A stretch of 64,000 nucleotides of DNA from Mannheimia granulomatis (GCF_011455695.1 NZ_CP015030.1:1674001-1738000); one strand, 5' to 3'; shown: positions 40,408 to 54,648, counted from the first letter of the stretch. The notes: generated from the sequence alone by a model not told the origin. Program-made: numbers and translations.

Positions 40408-41223
40408 ATGACGCTTAGTGTAATTTCTATTCTGATAGTATGTGGTTTGTTAGTCAATGTAATGTCTGCCTTGTTTGGCATTGGCGGTGGTGTATTGATG
40501 GTCCCGATTTTACGAACTTTATTCCCAGAATTACCTCTTCAAGTTATTGCTGCCTGTTCTTTGACTATTGTGATGGGAAGTGCTTGTATTAATTTAATCC
40601 GTTTTAGGCAAGAAAAAGAGCAAATCAATAAATCTAACCTGATTTTTTGGTCATTTGGTATGATTGCAGGGGTGCAAATCGGCTTTGAATTAAGTTTTCT
40701 ACTCTCTGATTTCGTCATTACTGCTATATTCTCCAGTACGTTAGCGTTGCTTGCTCTTCGCTCGCTCTTTCAAAAACACCGAAATACTGATTATATACAA
40801 ACCAAAAAACTTAAAGATCTCAGTTATGGTATGGCAAGTTGTGGTTTTGGTGGATTTATCGCCGGCATTACCGGCATTGGTGGTGGCTCTATTATGGCTC
40901 CGCTGGTTGCACAAATTCGCAGTGTCCAGCCAAAACAAATTGCAATTTATACCAATTATATGATGGTATTTGGCGGTATCGGCAACCTGTTTGGCTATCT
41001 TTCCCGTGACTTAGACAAAACGCTCTATAACTTACCTAGCTGGCAAGTCGGCTATGTCAATTTTTCGATTGTTGGGATAGTCATCATTAGCTCTTTTTGC
41101 ACCGGCTTTATGACACAAAGACTTCGCGAGCACTTAAGTACAGAAATAATTAATAAATCACTTAGCACTCTCTTATTTTTCATTGCTATCTATTATTTCA
41201 CATTAAATTATTGGTATATCTAA
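40408..41223 (+). CDS. TSUP (TauE/SafE) family permease of the sulfatase block
   Basis: 271-residue inner-membrane protein with about eight hydrophobic segments and the duplicated Gly motif (MSALFGIGGGVLMVPILRTLFP near 19-40, GGFIAGITGIGGGSIMAPL near 152-170). Members export sulfite, sulfate-like or sulfonate anions. Next to a cytoplasmic sulfatase it is well placed to remove released sulfate (inference). It is only distantly similar to the paralogue at 31002, mainly in the Gly motifs. It shares the promoter gap and operator with the maturase gene. Confidence 0.88.
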   Translation: MTLSVISILIVCGLLVNVMSALFGIGGGVLMVPILRTLFPELPLQVIAACSLTIVMGSACINLIRFRQEKEQINKSNLIFWSFGMIAGVQIGFELSFLLSDFVITAIFSSTLALLALRSLFQKHRNTDYIQTKKLKDLSYGMASCGFGGFIAGITGIGGGSIMAPLVAQIRSVQPKQIAIYTNYMMVFGGIGNLFGYLSRDLDKTLYNLPSWQVGYVNFSIVGIVIISSFCTGFMTQRLREHLSTEIINKSLSTLLFFIAIYYFTLNYWYI

Positions 41224-41256
41224 TAGGTAGCTAACCGTTTTTTAGCTAGCATAAAT

Positions 41257-41286
41257 AAAATGCTCTTGAGTGGCTCAAGAGCATTT
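41257..41286. terminator. Bidirectional terminator, copy 2 of an exact 30-bp repeat
   Basis: TGCTCTTGAG / CTCAAGAGCA stem with A and T flanks between the convergent TSUP and M48 peptidase genes. It is identical over 30 bases to the copy at 34437-34466, and the two bracket the sulfatase block. Confidence 0.9.
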
Positions 41287-41324
41287 TATTTTGCAAAAAA
41301 TTAGCTAAAATCAACCGCTTGTTG

Positions 41325-42080
41325 CTATTTACGTGCGTTATAGATTTTCATTGCCTCAGGCACTAAGCGAGCCAAATTCTCTTGTCGCTCTTCATTTGAT
41401 GGGTGAGTTGAGAAAATCGACAAACCAGAACTACCGTTAGCTTTACTCATCTTTATCCAAACATTCGGTGCAGCTGATGGGTTATAGCCGGCCTCTGCCA
41501 TCAGCATCAATCCAACCTCATCTGCCTCTGTTTCTTGGCTGCGAGAGAAGGGCTTAGTTGCAATCAAATCTACGCCTGTACTCAATAAACCTTCCGTATT
41601 CACACCTGTTGAAGCAGTTACCGCTACGTCTGCAATTACACCGACAATACCGGTAATCGCACTTACTGTACGATCTGATTTACCGTGTTCTTTTAACGCA
41701 TGAGCCATTTCATGGCCCATCACGACAGCAATTTCATCATCTGATAAATTCAATCTTTCTACTAAACCGGTATAAAATGCCATTTTACCACCCGGCATTG
41801 CCCATGCATTTAATTCATCAGACTTTAAGACTGTAATTTCCCACTGGAAAGGCACGCCCGTTTCATTGGCTTTTTCAGCATAAGGTTTTGTTTTATTAAA
41901 CACAGCATGAATACGTTTTGCTGTTGGGGAAGAAACATCAATTGCATTTTGCTGTCTAGCTTGAGCTTTGACTTGAGCATATTTTTGAGCTGCTTCTTGG
42001 TTAATGCTTTCTGTTGTGGCACAAGCTGCAATCATTGCTGCTAAAAATACGCCATAGCCTAATTTTTTGATGAATTTCAT
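41325..42080 (-). CDS. M48-family zinc metalloprotease lipoprotein (LoiP/YggG-like)
   Basis: 251-residue envelope protease. The lipoprotein signal ends in IAAC with Cys20. The zinc site is HEMAH, with H123, E124 and H127; the third ligand Glu lies in SQETEADEVGLMLMAEAGY downstream. E. coli LoiP, the closest type, is an outer-membrane protease involved in protein quality control. FSTHPSNEERQENL near the C-terminus is typical of M48 members. Confidence 0.9.
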   Translation of the reverse strand: MKFIKKLGYGVFLAAMIAACATTESINQEAAQKYAQVKAQARQQNAIDVSSPTAKRIHAVFNKTKPYAEKANETGVPFQWEITVLKSDELNAWAMPGGKMAFYTGLVERLNLSDDEIAVVMGHEMAHALKEHGKSDRTVSAITGIVGVIADVAVTASTGVNTEGLLSTGVDLIATKPFSRSQETEADEVGLMLMAEAGYNPSAAPNVWIKMSKANGSSGLSIFSTHPSNEERQENLARLVPEAMKIYNARK

Positions 42081-42138
42081 TTTTATATCCTATAAAAAAT
42101 GCCAAACAAACCTGCTTGGCATTTAAAATTAACAACAA

Positions 42139-42666
42139 TTATTTTTTAGCACGTTCGAAAGAGTCTAAAATTTCTTGGCGAGCTTCATTTACATCGCCCC
42201 AACCTTCTACTTTTACCCATTTACCTGCTTCTAATGCTTTGTAGCTTTCGAAGAAGTGCTGGATTTGCGCTTTTAATAATGCAGGTAAATCGCCTACATC
42301 TTTAATATGGTCGTATTCTTTGCTTAATTTAGTATGCGGAACTGCAACCACTTTTGCATCACCACCAGCTTCATCAGTCATCTTTAATACGCCAACCGGA
42401 CGGCAGCGGATCACTGAACCCGGTTGTAATGGGTATGGAGTTGGCACTAATACATCTACCGGGTCACCATCTGACGATAATGTGTTGTTCACATAACCGT
42501 AGTTTGCTGGATAGAACATCGCTGTTGCCATAAAACGGTCAACAAATAATGCGCCAGTTTCTTTGTCCACTTCGTATTTGATCGGATCTGAATTCGCCGG
42601 AATTTCAATTACTACATAAATATCGTCTGGTAATTCTTTACCAGCTGGTACTAACTCTAAGCCCAT
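42139..42666 (-). CDS. ppa: Inorganic pyrophosphatase
   Basis: 175-residue soluble family I pyrophosphatase; hydrolyses pyrophosphate and so pulls biosynthetic reactions forward. Motifs: [18 protein letters not shown] near 22-39, the signature DGDPVDVLV (metal-binding Asp residues) and [20 protein letters not shown]. The ribosome site is AAGGAAACC just before the ATG. Confidence 0.97.
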   Translation of the reverse strand: MGLELVPAGKELPDDIYVVIEIPANSDPIKYEVDKETGALFVDRFMATAMFYPANYGYVNNTLSSDGDPVDVLVPTPYPLQPGSVIRCRPVGVLKMTDEAGGDAKVVAVPHTKLSKEYDHIKDVGDLPALLKAQIQHFFESYKALEAGKWVKVEGWGDVNEARQEILDSFERAKK

Positions 42667-42841
42667 TTTGGTTTCCTTCTAAATAATAAATAGGTGAATA
42701 AACAGGGCGATTATAGCTTATTTTCAGAAAAAGATAAAAGCCCGTTCTCTTTTCATTTTGTATAGAAAAACCCAAGCTTGAGCAAAATTTCAAAAAATTG
42801 CTTATAAACCGCACACTTAACACAATTTCTCTAAAAAAAAC

Positions 42842-42869
42842 TTGCCAAAGTTTCAAAAATCCGTAAGAT
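42842..42869 (+). promoter_or_regulatory. Promoter of the tRNA-Lys cluster
   Basis: TTGCCA (42842-42847), 16-base spacer, TAAGAT (42864-42869), followed by a C-rich stretch TGCCCTCGT like the discriminators of stable-RNA promoters. Transcription would start about 17 bases before the first tRNA. Confidence 0.6.
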
Positions 42870-42892
42870 ATGCCCTCGTTACGCAAGATTAT

Positions 42893-42968
42893 GGGTCATT
42901 AGCTCAGTCGGTAGAGCAGCGGACTTTTAATCCGTTGGTCGAAAGTTCGAATCTTTCATGACCCACCA
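42893..42968 (+). tRNA. tRNA-Lys (UUU), copy 1
   Basis: 76 bases including encoded CCA. The acceptor stem GGGTCAT/ATGACCC, D loop TCAGTCGGTAGA, anticodon loop CTTTTAA (anticodon TTT) and TTCGAAT T loop fold normally. Confidence 0.97.
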
Positions 42969-42992
42969 TCATCTTACAAAACAACTCTTTAC

Positions 42993-43068
42993 GGGTCATT
43001 AGCTCAGTCGGTAGAGCAGCGGACTTTTAATCCGTTGGTCGAAAGTTCGAATCTTTCATGACCCACCA
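42993..43068 (+). tRNA. tRNA-Lys (UUU), copy 2
   Basis: Identical to copy 1; starts exactly 100 bases later. The 24-base spacer before it is the same as that before copy 3. Confidence 0.97.
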
Positions 43069-43092
43069 TCATCTTACAAAACAACTCTTTAC

Positions 43093-43168
43093 GGGTCATT
43101 AGCTCAGTCGGTAGAGCAGCGGACTTTTAATCCGTTGGTCGAAAGTTCGAATCTTTCATGACCCACCA
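43093..43168 (+). tRNA. tRNA-Lys (UUU), copy 3
   Basis: Identical to copies 1 and 2, again at a 100-base step. The sequence after its CCA differs from the spacer, so the repeat ends here. Confidence 0.97.
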
Positions 43169-43257
43169 TTACTTCTCATTTTGCAAATTTTTCTGAAAAA
43201 ATGACCGCTTTATAGTAGAATTTAGTTCATTTTTACTTTTATATTCTATCTTTTTCA

Positions 43258-44280
43258 ATGTTAAAAAAACTTCTTATTGCATTAGGTATTGCCGGCACTA
43301 TCGCTTGTGGCGGGCTATTTTACGGCTACCAAAAGCTAAGCTCATTAGCCGAGCACCCAATTGCCGCTCAACCAAACCAACTTTTCGTATTGGAGAAGGG
43401 TGTTTCAAGCCAAAAATTAGCAACCTTATTAGAGCAACAAGGCATTGTTGCCCATGAAGATATCCAACTACTTCCCTATTTAATGCGTTTATATCCGGAA
43501 CTAAGCAAATTTAAGGCAGGTGCTTATTCATTGGATGGCTTAACTACTGTTAGAGAATTATTGGCGCATTTAAGCTCAGGCAAAGAAGTTCAGTTAAATG
43601 TGCAATTTATTGAAGGGAAAACGTTTAAAGTCTGGCGTGAACAGTTAGCCAAAGCCAACTATTTAAACCATACGCTAAAAGATAAATCTGAAAAAGAAAT
43701 TGCAGAACTACTTGGCATTCCTCACGATAAAGTAGAAGGCTGGATTGCACCTGATACTTACAGCTATACGCCAAATTCTACCGATCTTGCCTTACTGAAA
43801 CGAGCGTATCAAAGGCAAAAAGCAACGTTAGAACAAGCATGGCAAAATAGATCAGAAAATTTACCGCTTGCAAATCCTTATGAAATGCTAATTTTAGCTT
43901 CTATTGTCGAAAAAGAGACAGGTATTGCCGGCGAACGCGCACAAGTAGCGTCGGTATTCATCAATCGCTTAAACCATAAAATGTTGCTACAAACCGATCC
44001 AACCATTCTTTACGGTAAATGTGGCTGCTATGATGAAAAAATCTATCGCTCGGATATCACTAAGCCGACTGCTTATAATACCTATGTCATTGAGGGCTTA
44101 CCTCCTACCCCGATTAGCATGCCAAGTGAGGCTTCTATCAAAGCAGTTGCCAATCCTGCGGATACCTCCTACCTCTACTTTGTAGCTGATGGCACAGGCG
44201 GGCATAAATTCAGCCGCACATTAGAAGAACATAATCGCTCTGTGGCAGAATGGCGGAAAATCGAACGAGAAAGAAAATAA
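43258..44280 (+). CDS. mltG: Endolytic peptidoglycan transglycosylase MltG (YceG-like)
   Basis: 340-residue protein with one N-terminal membrane helix (about 4-24) and the YceG domain outside the membrane. It cuts nascent glycan strands and sets their length. Conserved blocks: [43 protein letters not shown] with the catalytic Glu, [10 protein letters not shown] and [17 protein letters not shown]. Length equals E. coli MltG. The stop overlaps the tmk start by one base, as in the usual mltG-tmk-holB-tatD order. Confidence 0.95.
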   Translation: MLKKLLIALGIAGTIACGGLFYGYQKLSSLAEHPIAAQPNQLFVLEKGVSSQKLATLLEQQGIVAHEDIQLLPYLMRLYPELSKFKAGAYSLDGLTTVRELLAHLSSGKEVQLNVQFIEGKTFKVWREQLAKANYLNHTLKDKSEKEIAELLGIPHDKVEGWIAPDTYSYTPNSTDLALLKRAYQRQKATLEQAWQNRSENLPLANPYEMLILASIVEKETGIAGERAQVASVFINRLNHKMLLQTDPTILYGKCGCYDEKIYRSDITKPTAYNTYVIEGLPPTPISMPSEASIKAVANPADTSYLYFVADGTGGHKFSRTLEEHNRSVAEWRKIERERK

Positions 44281-44921
44281 TGAAAACAACAATGAACGCA
44301 AAGTTTATCACTATCGAAGGGCTTGAAGGTGCAGGCAAAAGCAACGCACAAAAGATTGTATGTGAAACCTTAAAAGCCCATGGTATTGACTTTATCACCA
44401 CCCGCGAACCGGGCGGCACACCGATTGCCGAAACGCTCCGCACCTTGTGGAAAGAAGGAGTAGATGGTGAAACCACCACTGACAAAGCTGAAGTGCTAAT
44501 GATGTATGCAGCGCGAACGCAGCTAGTCGAAACCGTAATCCAACCGGCTCTTGCCAGTGGGAAATGGGTAATCGGTGACCGCCATGATCTCTCCAGCCAA
44601 GCCTATCAAGGTGGGGGTCGTGGGCTTACCGAGCTAGTAGAAACCATCGGTAAAGCTATTTTGGGCGATTTCGAGCCGGATTTGACCATTTATCTCGATC
44701 TTGATCCTAGCATTGGTTTGGAACGTGCCAAAGGGCGTGGAGCGTTAGATCGTATTGAACAGCAACATATTGATTTTTTTCACCGCACTCGGGAACGTTA
44801 TTTAGTTTTAACTCAAAATAATCCAAAGGCGGTGATCATCAATGCTGAACAGCCAATAGAAAAAGTCTCTGCCGACATCCAACAAGCGGTCGAAAAATTC
44901 CTAAAATTTGCAATACTATGA
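44280..44921 (+). CDS. tmk: Thymidylate kinase
   Basis: 213 residues if started at the ATG overlapping the mltG stop ([10 protein letters not shown]); [10 protein letters not shown] at 44292 is a possible alternative. It phosphorylates dTMP to dTDP. The P-loop is [10 protein letters not shown], the DR[YH] motif is [16 protein letters not shown], and [17 protein letters not shown] covers the LID region. It overlaps holB by four bases. Confidence 0.95.
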   Translation: MKTTMNAKFITIEGLEGAGKSNAQKIVCETLKAHGIDFITTREPGGTPIAETLRTLWKEGVDGETTTDKAEVLMMYAARTQLVETVIQPALASGKWVIGDRHDLSSQAYQGGGRGLTELVETIGKAILGDFEPDLTIYLDLDPSIGLERAKGRGALDRIEQQHIDFFHRTRERYLVLTQNNPKAVIINAEQPIEKVSADIQQAVEKFLKFAIL

Positions 44922-45904
44922 TGACATTATACCCTTGGCATACCGATACCTACACCCAGCTCACTCACGCCTTTTTAAAAGGAAGAGGGCATCACGCCCT
45001 ACTGTTTAAAACCGATATCGGGCTTGGTACAGAAAATCTGATTCGAGAGGTCGCAAGCTGGCTGCTTTGCTCTGAGATAATAGGCAACCAAATTTGCCTA
45101 AAGTGCAAAAGTTGCTTGCTAAGCCAAAATGGCAACCACCCCGACTTTCATCTTTTAACCTCTATCGAAGGTAAAGATATCGGTATCGATCAAGTGCGTG
45201 AACTGCTTGGCAAACTACAAAATTTTGCCCAACAAGGTGGTAATACAGTTGTGTATATTCAAGGTGTTGATCGCCTCACCGAAGCTGCCAGCAACGCGTT
45301 GCTTAAAACTTTGGAAGAGCCACATAAAAATGTCTATTTCCTACTGGAAGCCCCATTGCAATCTGCCGTTTTAGCCACGATTCAAAGCCGTTGCCAAACA
45401 TGGGTAATTAACCCTCCGAAAGCTAAGCAAGCAATGGAATGGCTACAGCAGGAATGCTCAACAACTTCAGAAAACGATTTAGAAATTGCAATTCGTCTTT
45501 GCCATTTTCGTCCACTGATTTGCAAAACTTTTATCGAAAATGACCGCTTGTCAGCACGTAAAACGTTTCTGCAAACCTTCTGGCGATTCTACAAAAATCG
45601 AGAGGTCATGCTACTTTTCACTGCCTTTGATAAAGAAAAAGAGCTGATTTTACAACAACTGGAATGGCTGGAAAGTTTCTTTAGCGATGCCTTAAAAGCC
45701 AAAATGGAAATTACCGAGAGCTGGATCAACCCAGATTTAAAAAACGGGATTTTCCCTTTTAGCCAGCAGCTCACAGTTCATGGTTTGCTACGAGGATATC
45801 ATATTATCCAACAAACCCAGCGTGACTTAACGGAAGTAAATGCAGTTAATCAAGAATTGATAGTGCTAGATTGTTTAACAAAGTTGGTTTTAATTTTTGA
45901 GTAA
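44918..45904 (+). CDS. holB: DNA polymerase III delta' subunit
   Basis: 328-residue clamp-loader subunit with an AAA+ fold. [13 protein letters not shown] occupies the degenerate P-loop, four Cys of the zinc module are present ([16 protein letters not shown]), and [23 protein letters not shown] is the SRC-neighbour block with IQSRCQ (the SRC motif). Its ATG overlaps the tmk stop. Confidence 0.95.
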   Translation: MMTLYPWHTDTYTQLTHAFLKGRGHHALLFKTDIGLGTENLIREVASWLLCSEIIGNQICLKCKSCLLSQNGNHPDFHLLTSIEGKDIGIDQVRELLGKLQNFAQQGGNTVVYIQGVDRLTEAASNALLKTLEEPHKNVYFLLEAPLQSAVLATIQSRCQTWVINPPKAKQAMEWLQQECSTTSENDLEIAIRLCHFRPLICKTFIENDRLSARKTFLQTFWRFYKNREVMLLFTAFDKEKELILQQLEWLESFFSDALKAKMEITESWINPDLKNGIFPFSQQLTVHGLLRGYHIIQQTQRDLTEVNAVNQELIVLDCLTKLVLIFE

Positions 45905-45964
45905 TATAGTGAATAATTCTGGCAAAAATAGTCATTTATACTATTAAAACAACAAAAGGAAAAA

Positions 45965-46753
45965 ATGAAAAACTTATTTATCATAGACTCACATTGTCAC
46001 TTAGACTCTTTAGATTACGAAACACACCACAAGAATGTGGATGAAGTCATTGAAAATGCCAAAGCACGTGGCGTGCATCATTTTATTTCAGTTTGTACAA
46101 CTCTCGGGCGTTTTGAAGCAATGAAAAATTTAACCGCACACCGCAATGAGGTTTCGCTTTCTTGTGGTGTTCATCCGTTAAATGTGGAAGACGAGCCCTT
46201 TGATTATGATAAGCTGCTAAAACTTGCACAAGACCCACAAGTGGTTGCGGTTGGGGAAACCGGGCTAGATTATCACTACACTCCAGAAACCAAAGCCTTG
46301 CAACAATCACTGTTTATTCAACACATTGAGGTAGCAAATAAGATAAATAAACCACTTATTATTCACTCTCGCTCCGCTCGCCAAGATACTATGGATATGT
46401 TGGCACAAAATGGAGCGGAAAAATGCAAAGGCGTATTGCATTGCTTTACTGAAGATTGGACAATGGCAAAAAGAGCCTTAGATTTGGGTTTCTATATTTC
46501 AATATCAGGTATTATTACTTTCAGAAACGCAGAAGAGCTAAGAGATGTAGTACGAAAAGTGCCGTTAGAGCGCCTATTAGTGGAAACAGATTCTCCTTAT
46601 CTTGCACCGATTCCATACCGTGGCAAACCGAACCAACCGGCTTATGTAAGGGAAACCTGTGAATATGTTGCGATGTTAAAAGGTGTATCAACGCAAGAAT
46701 TAGCTCGCATTACAACTGAAAATGTGCAACACTTATTCAAAATTCAATTATAA
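45965..46753 (+). CDS. TatD-family metal-dependent DNase (YcfH type)
   Basis: 262-residue amidohydrolase-like TIM-barrel hydrolase. Metal ligands are visible in DSHCHLD (8-14), [27 protein letters not shown] and [10 protein letters not shown]. Located after holB as E. coli ycfH. Family members act as 3' exonucleases or deoxyribonucleases; the physiological role is uncertain. Confidence 0.93.
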   Translation: MKNLFIIDSHCHLDSLDYETHHKNVDEVIENAKARGVHHFISVCTTLGRFEAMKNLTAHRNEVSLSCGVHPLNVEDEPFDYDKLLKLAQDPQVVAVGETGLDYHYTPETKALQQSLFIQHIEVANKINKPLIIHSRSARQDTMDMLAQNGAEKCKGVLHCFTEDWTMAKRALDLGFYISISGIITFRNAEELRDVVRKVPLERLLVETDSPYLAPIPYRGKPNQPAYVRETCEYVAMLKGVSTQELARITTENVQHLFKIQL

Positions 46754-46762
46754 GGAACAAAT

Positions 46763-47284
46763 ATGAGAGCCATACTCAAATATTTTTTAATTCTAGTCTC
46801 ACTATCATTCTTTATTGTCATTGGTGGAGCAGTAAACTATGCTATGCCAAGTTATGAAGATACTGTGGTAACCGGTATGGAAGTTCGCCGGATGGATAAA
46901 GACGGCATTATCAGCAAATCTAATCCTGCCGATGGTGAAGTACGCGATGTCTATTTCTTATTTACCGAAGAACCTGAAACGAAAAAAGTGATGGTCTATC
47001 GTAATGAAGATACCGGCTGGGGCTTACCACCTTATTTCAAATTTGGCTCTGCTGATATTCAAGCTAAAGCTCAAGCTTACGCTAATGAAAAGCAACGTGT
47101 ACAAATAAAATATTACGGCTGGAGAATCAACTGGCTGAATGAGTTTAGAAATATCGTTTCAATCAAACCACTGGCAGAAGCTGAAACTGTAAGTAAACCC
47201 ATTATGACCTACGTACTTTATGCAATACTTGCCTTTTTATTCTTCTTATCAGTACAACTAATTCGCGGTATTTTTAAAGATTAA
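46763..47284 (+). CDS. Membrane protein of unknown function (DUF1523-like)
   Basis: 173 residues with a membrane helix at each end (about 5-26 and 149-167) and a soluble domain between. The domain begins YEDTVVTGMEVRRMDKDG and includes VYFLFTEEPETKKVMVYRNEDTGWGLPPYFKFGSADIQAKA and YYGWRINWLNEFRNIVSIK, which I recall as the DUF1523 family. No function is known. It follows the TatD gene by 9 bases and ends before a strong terminator. Confidence 0.75.
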   Translation: MRAILKYFLILVSLSFFIVIGGAVNYAMPSYEDTVVTGMEVRRMDKDGIISKSNPADGEVRDVYFLFTEEPETKKVMVYRNEDTGWGLPPYFKFGSADIQAKAQAYANEKQRVQIKYYGWRINWLNEFRNIVSIKPLAEAETVSKPIMTYVLYAILAFLFFLSVQLIRGIFKD

Positions 47285-47308
47285 TTTCTCTTACTTAATT
47301 CCTTTGAC

Positions 47309-47347
47309 AAACGGTTTAATTTTGTAAAAAATTAAACCGTTTTCTTT
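47309..47347 (+). terminator. Rho-independent terminator before lpxH
   Basis: AAACGGTTTAATTTT (47309-47323) pairs with AAAATTAAACCGTTT (47328-47342) across a 4-base loop; C and TTTTT follow. Confidence 0.85.
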
Positions 47348-47364
47348 TTAATATCAAATAGCCG

Positions 47365-48066
47365 ATGATTTACTACTTTATTGCTGATCTACATCTCAAC
47401 GAAAATCAACCTGAAATCACCCAACATTTCTTGCAATTTATGCAGAAAAAAGCACCGCTTGCACAAGCAGTTTATATTTTAGGGGATTTGTTTGATTTTT
47501 GGATTGGTGATGATGAGGAATCTGAACTCATCTCACAAGTCAAAACCGCAATTAAAACTCTCACTACGAGCGGTGTAAAATGCTATTTTATTTGCGGAAA
47601 TCGTGATTTCTTAATCAGCAAACGATTTAGCCAACAAACAGGGATAGAAATTCTCCCGGATTATCAATTGCTCGATCTATTTGGCAAGCAAACCTTACTC
47701 TGCCATGGCGACACTCTCTGTATTGACGATATCAAATATCAAAAATTCCGTAAGAAAGTACATCAAAAATGGCGGCAAGCTCTCTTCCTATCCCTGCCAC
47801 TCGCTTGGCGTATTCATATTGCCCGGAAAATTCGTGCAAAAAGTCAGCTAGAGAAACAGCACAAATCTGCCCATATTATGGATGTTAATCCTCAATTTAC
47901 AGCAGATATCATGGGAAAATTTAATGCAGTACAGCTAATTCATGGACATACCCATCGCCAAGCAATTCACAAAGAGCATAATTTTACCCGCATAGTATTA
48001 GGAGATTGGAAAAGAGACTACGCCTCAATTTTAGAAGTCAGTGAACAAGGAATAAAATTTATATGA
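47365..48066 (+). CDS. lpxH: UDP-2,3-diacylglucosamine diphosphatase
   Basis: 233-residue metallophosphoesterase that makes lipid X from UDP-2,3-diacylglucosamine in lipid A synthesis. Metal-binding motifs: IADLHLNEN (6-14), [11 protein letters not shown] (40-50), [14 protein letters not shown] and HGHTHRQA. Peripheral inner-membrane enzyme. Its stop overlaps the next ATG by four bases. Confidence 0.95.
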   Translation: MIYYFIADLHLNENQPEITQHFLQFMQKKAPLAQAVYILGDLFDFWIGDDEESELISQVKTAIKTLTTSGVKCYFICGNRDFLISKRFSQQTGIEILPDYQLLDLFGKQTLLCHGDTLCIDDIKYQKFRKKVHQKWRQALFLSLPLAWRIHIARKIRAKSQLEKQHKSAHIMDVNPQFTADIMGKFNAVQLIHGHTHRQAIHKEHNFTRIVLGDWKRDYASILEVSEQGIKFI

Positions 48067-48854
48067 TTGATGTCATCATCCCATGTTACAACGCTGAAAA
48101 AACTCTCTTGCGAGCGGTACAAAGTGCTATCAATCAACCTGAATTAAACCTAATTTGGTTGATTGATGACTGTTCAACTGATAATACGCTAGCACTCGCT
48201 CAACATCTGCAAGCACAAGTGCCGAATAAAATTCGAGTAGAACAGATGCCGAAAAACGGCGGGGTTGCCAAAGCACGGAATTGGGGAGCTTTACAAAGCG
48301 AGGAAGAATTTATTGCCTTCTTAGATGCTGATGATGCTTACGAGAACGGAGCATTACAAGTTGCTGAAAAGATATTTGAGTTCAAGCCGGAAACCAGCCT
48401 GGTTCGTTTATCCCTAAAACCGATTGATCTACCTGAACGCTATAGCTCACACCCGAATTTTGAACTAGCTTGGCAAAATATGCAAATGACAGCTGGTGGC
48501 AATATTGTATTTAGACGAGCCTTTTTTCTCGCTTGCGGAGGCTTTCCACAACATCAACTTTTTAGAGAACTTGGTGGGGAAGATGGGGCTTTAGGAATTG
48601 CTACTACTCAAATAAGTTCTGTTGCTACAGCATTTAATGATGTTGGTGTATTACATTACTGCCGAGATGGTATGCATGCCGAAAGGTTACTCAATACTAT
48701 TTTATTCAATGAAAAGGATCCAAAAGTCACTGAAGAGAAAATTGCACAAGCAAATCGTATTACCGACACCATTTGTCATCAAATACAAACTCTGAACCAA
48801 TGCTTAAATAGTCAAAACATTGGTATCAAACCCTATAATTTAGAGTGGTCCTAA
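48063..48854 (+). CDS. Glycosyltransferase family 2
   Basis: 263-residue GT-A-fold transferase. [19 protein letters not shown] at the start, [11 protein letters not shown] (nucleotide-sugar region) and FLDADDAY (metal DxD motif, near 91-98) are typical. The overlap with lpxH suggests a role in lipopolysaccharide or another surface glycan, but the sugar and acceptor cannot be told. No membrane segment is seen. Confidence 0.88.
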   Translation: MIDVIIPCYNAEKTLLRAVQSAINQPELNLIWLIDDCSTDNTLALAQHLQAQVPNKIRVEQMPKNGGVAKARNWGALQSEEEFIAFLDADDAYENGALQVAEKIFEFKPETSLVRLSLKPIDLPERYSSHPNFELAWQNMQMTAGGNIVFRRAFFLACGGFPQHQLFRELGGEDGALGIATTQISSVATAFNDVGVLHYCRDGMHAERLLNTILFNEKDPKVTEEKIAQANRITDTICHQIQTLNQCLNSQNIGIKPYNLEWS

Positions 48855-48889
48855 CATTATCTCACTACTAATTTACAAAATTTTAGCTA

Positions 48890-48931
48890 GAAATAGCCGC
48901 TTGTAACCCATGCTACAAGCGGTCTATTTTC
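48890..48931. terminator. Facing uptake signals after the glycosyltransferase gene
   Basis: AAATAGCCGCTTGTA and TACAAGCGGTCTATTT form a stem with one bulge, followed by T-rich sequence; probably ends the lpxH operon. Confidence 0.65.
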
Positions 48932-48973
48932 ATGATAATTTTACAAAACCCTAAAACATCTCCATCCCCAAAA

Positions 48974-49006
48974 CAAAAACCCCAAGCCTATCGCTAAGCT
49001 CGGGGT
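48974..49006 (-). terminator. Terminator of the rRNA operon
   Basis: CCCC at 48980-48983 with AAGC, and GCTCGGGG to 49005, form an 8-bp stem with one wobble pair. Reading leftward it is followed by TTTTTG TTTT. Confidence 0.85.
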
Positions 49007-49018
49007 CCTCTAATTAAG

Positions 49019-49135
49019 CCCTGATGTTGCCCTACTCTCACATGCGGAATCCACACACTACCATCGGCGTCACTGCGTTTCACTTCTGAGTTCGGAATGG
49101 AATCAGGTGGCACCACAGCACTATCGACATCAGGA
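49019..49135 (-). rRNA. rrf: 5S ribosomal RNA
   Basis: On the minus strand the ends CCTGATGT and ACATCAGG pair, and CCGAACTCAGAAGTGAAACGC and GATGGTAGTGTG are the conserved 5S loops. Ends are set by the terminal stem and are good to a few bases. Confidence 0.93.
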
Positions 49136-49326
49136 AAATCTTCGATGATTCAGACTTTCTTCGTCTTTCTTTTTATCTTTGTCTTTCCAAATTGTTCTTT
49201 CGTTCTTTACTTTCTTCGGCTTTCGCCTTTCATTCGAAACAAGCTGTTACTGATTCTTAATTTCCGTCTTTTCGTTTTGTTTTGTTAATTTCTCAACCCT
49301 TTCACTAAAAACACTTGAGCGTTGTA

Positions 49327-52226
<2,900 letters not shown>

Positions 52227-52358
52227 ATACAACCTCAAATGTTTTTTTCTCGGTTGCTAAATTAACAACTTGCTTGAGTGCTTTTGTTCACTCAAGACTT
52301 CAACTACTCAGACTTTCTTTCGAAAATCTCTCAGTTTTTCAGCTTGTTTCTCAATTTT

Positions 52359-52367
52359 TAAAGAACA
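52359..52367 (-). promoter_or_regulatory. boxA antitermination element before 23S rRNA
   Basis: Minus strand TGTTCTTTA, like the TGCTCTTTA boxA, lies in the spacer between tRNA-Glu and 23S rRNA. A matching copy is at 54393-54401 before 16S. Confidence 0.65.
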
Positions 52368-52393
52368 TTAAGACAATAAAAATCATCTTTAAA

Positions 52394-52469
52394 TGGCGTC
52401 CCCACGGGGATTCGAACCCCGGTTACCGCCGTGAAAGGGCGATGTCCTAGGCCTCTAGACGATGGGGAC
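52394..52469 (-). tRNA. tRNA-Glu (UUC) in the 16S-23S spacer
   Basis: 76 bases with CCA. The minus strand starts GTCCCCATCGTCTAGAGG, has the anticodon loop CTTTCAC (TTC) and GGTTCGAATCC T arm. tRNA-Glu is one of the two usual spacer tRNA types in this family. Confidence 0.97.
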
Positions 52470-52672
52470 AACATTTAAAGATGCTTTCCGCTTTGCCATT
52501 TTGGGTTAAACATTCTAGCTACTTTTGCCATATCTTGCAAGATTATGACCGCTTGAATGCCTAACTTTCATTCATCTCTTGTCCTGCGCTTATCTATCAA
52601 ACAATCTGTGTGAACACTTGCTGTCGTTACAGCTCCACTTCGCTCTCGCTTAGCTTCGCCCTTGATTTTTGG

Positions 52673-54212
<1,540 letters not shown>

Positions 54213-54392
54213 AAAAAGTTTAATCGCTCAATATGTACTGACATAAAAATCGCACTCTCAAACTAACTTAAAAAGTTAATTTAAAGAGAAAATGAATTTC
54301 TAGTTAAGCACCTATTAAGACTTCAAAATTAAAAAAATATTTTTAAATCAAGTCAATCAACAAGTGCCCACACAGATTGTCTGATAAATTTT

Positions 54393-54401
54393 TAAAGAAC
54401 A
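54393..54401 (-). promoter_or_regulatory. boxA antitermination element in the 16S leader
   Basis: Minus strand TGTTCTTTA, same 9 bases as the copy before 23S. Confidence 0.65.
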
Positions 54402-54465
54402 AAATAAAACGACGCACTGCAATCTAAACAAACCGTTCACAACAGCGCGTCGTTGTGTGGTGCGT

Positions 54466-54493
54466 ATTATAGGGAAAAATAAAACGAACGCAA
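54466..54493 (-). promoter_or_regulatory. Promoter of the rRNA operon
   Basis: On the minus strand TTGCGT (54493-54488), 16-base spacer, TATAAT (54471-54466), then ACGCACC. A/T-rich DNA upstream may serve as UP element. The 16-base spacing and C-rich discriminator fit stringently controlled rRNA promoters. Confidence 0.8.
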
Positions 54494-54648
54494 GCAAAAA
54501 TTGTAAAAAAATTGAAAAATATTACCGCTTGTTGATCTTTTCAACAAGTTGATTAATTTATATATTAATCACTATTCGTTTTATACTTATTTATAAAGAT
54601 ACTATAATCAATAATTAGCTGTTCAATTACAATAACAGGAGATTATCT

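Larger units (their letters stand above)
54213..54648. other. Leader and promoter region of the rRNA operon
   Basis: No gene. From right to left it holds the promoter near 54466-54493, the transcribed leader with boxA (54393-54401) and the 16S 5' flank. The right part (54500-54648) carries the promoter and ribosome site of the gene at 54649 and a single uptake-signal core at 54525-54532. Confidence 0.7.

Noticed and set aside
43170-43257. Terminator after the third tRNA-Lys
   Set aside because: Only a partial uptake-signal core and no stable hairpin with a T run were found.
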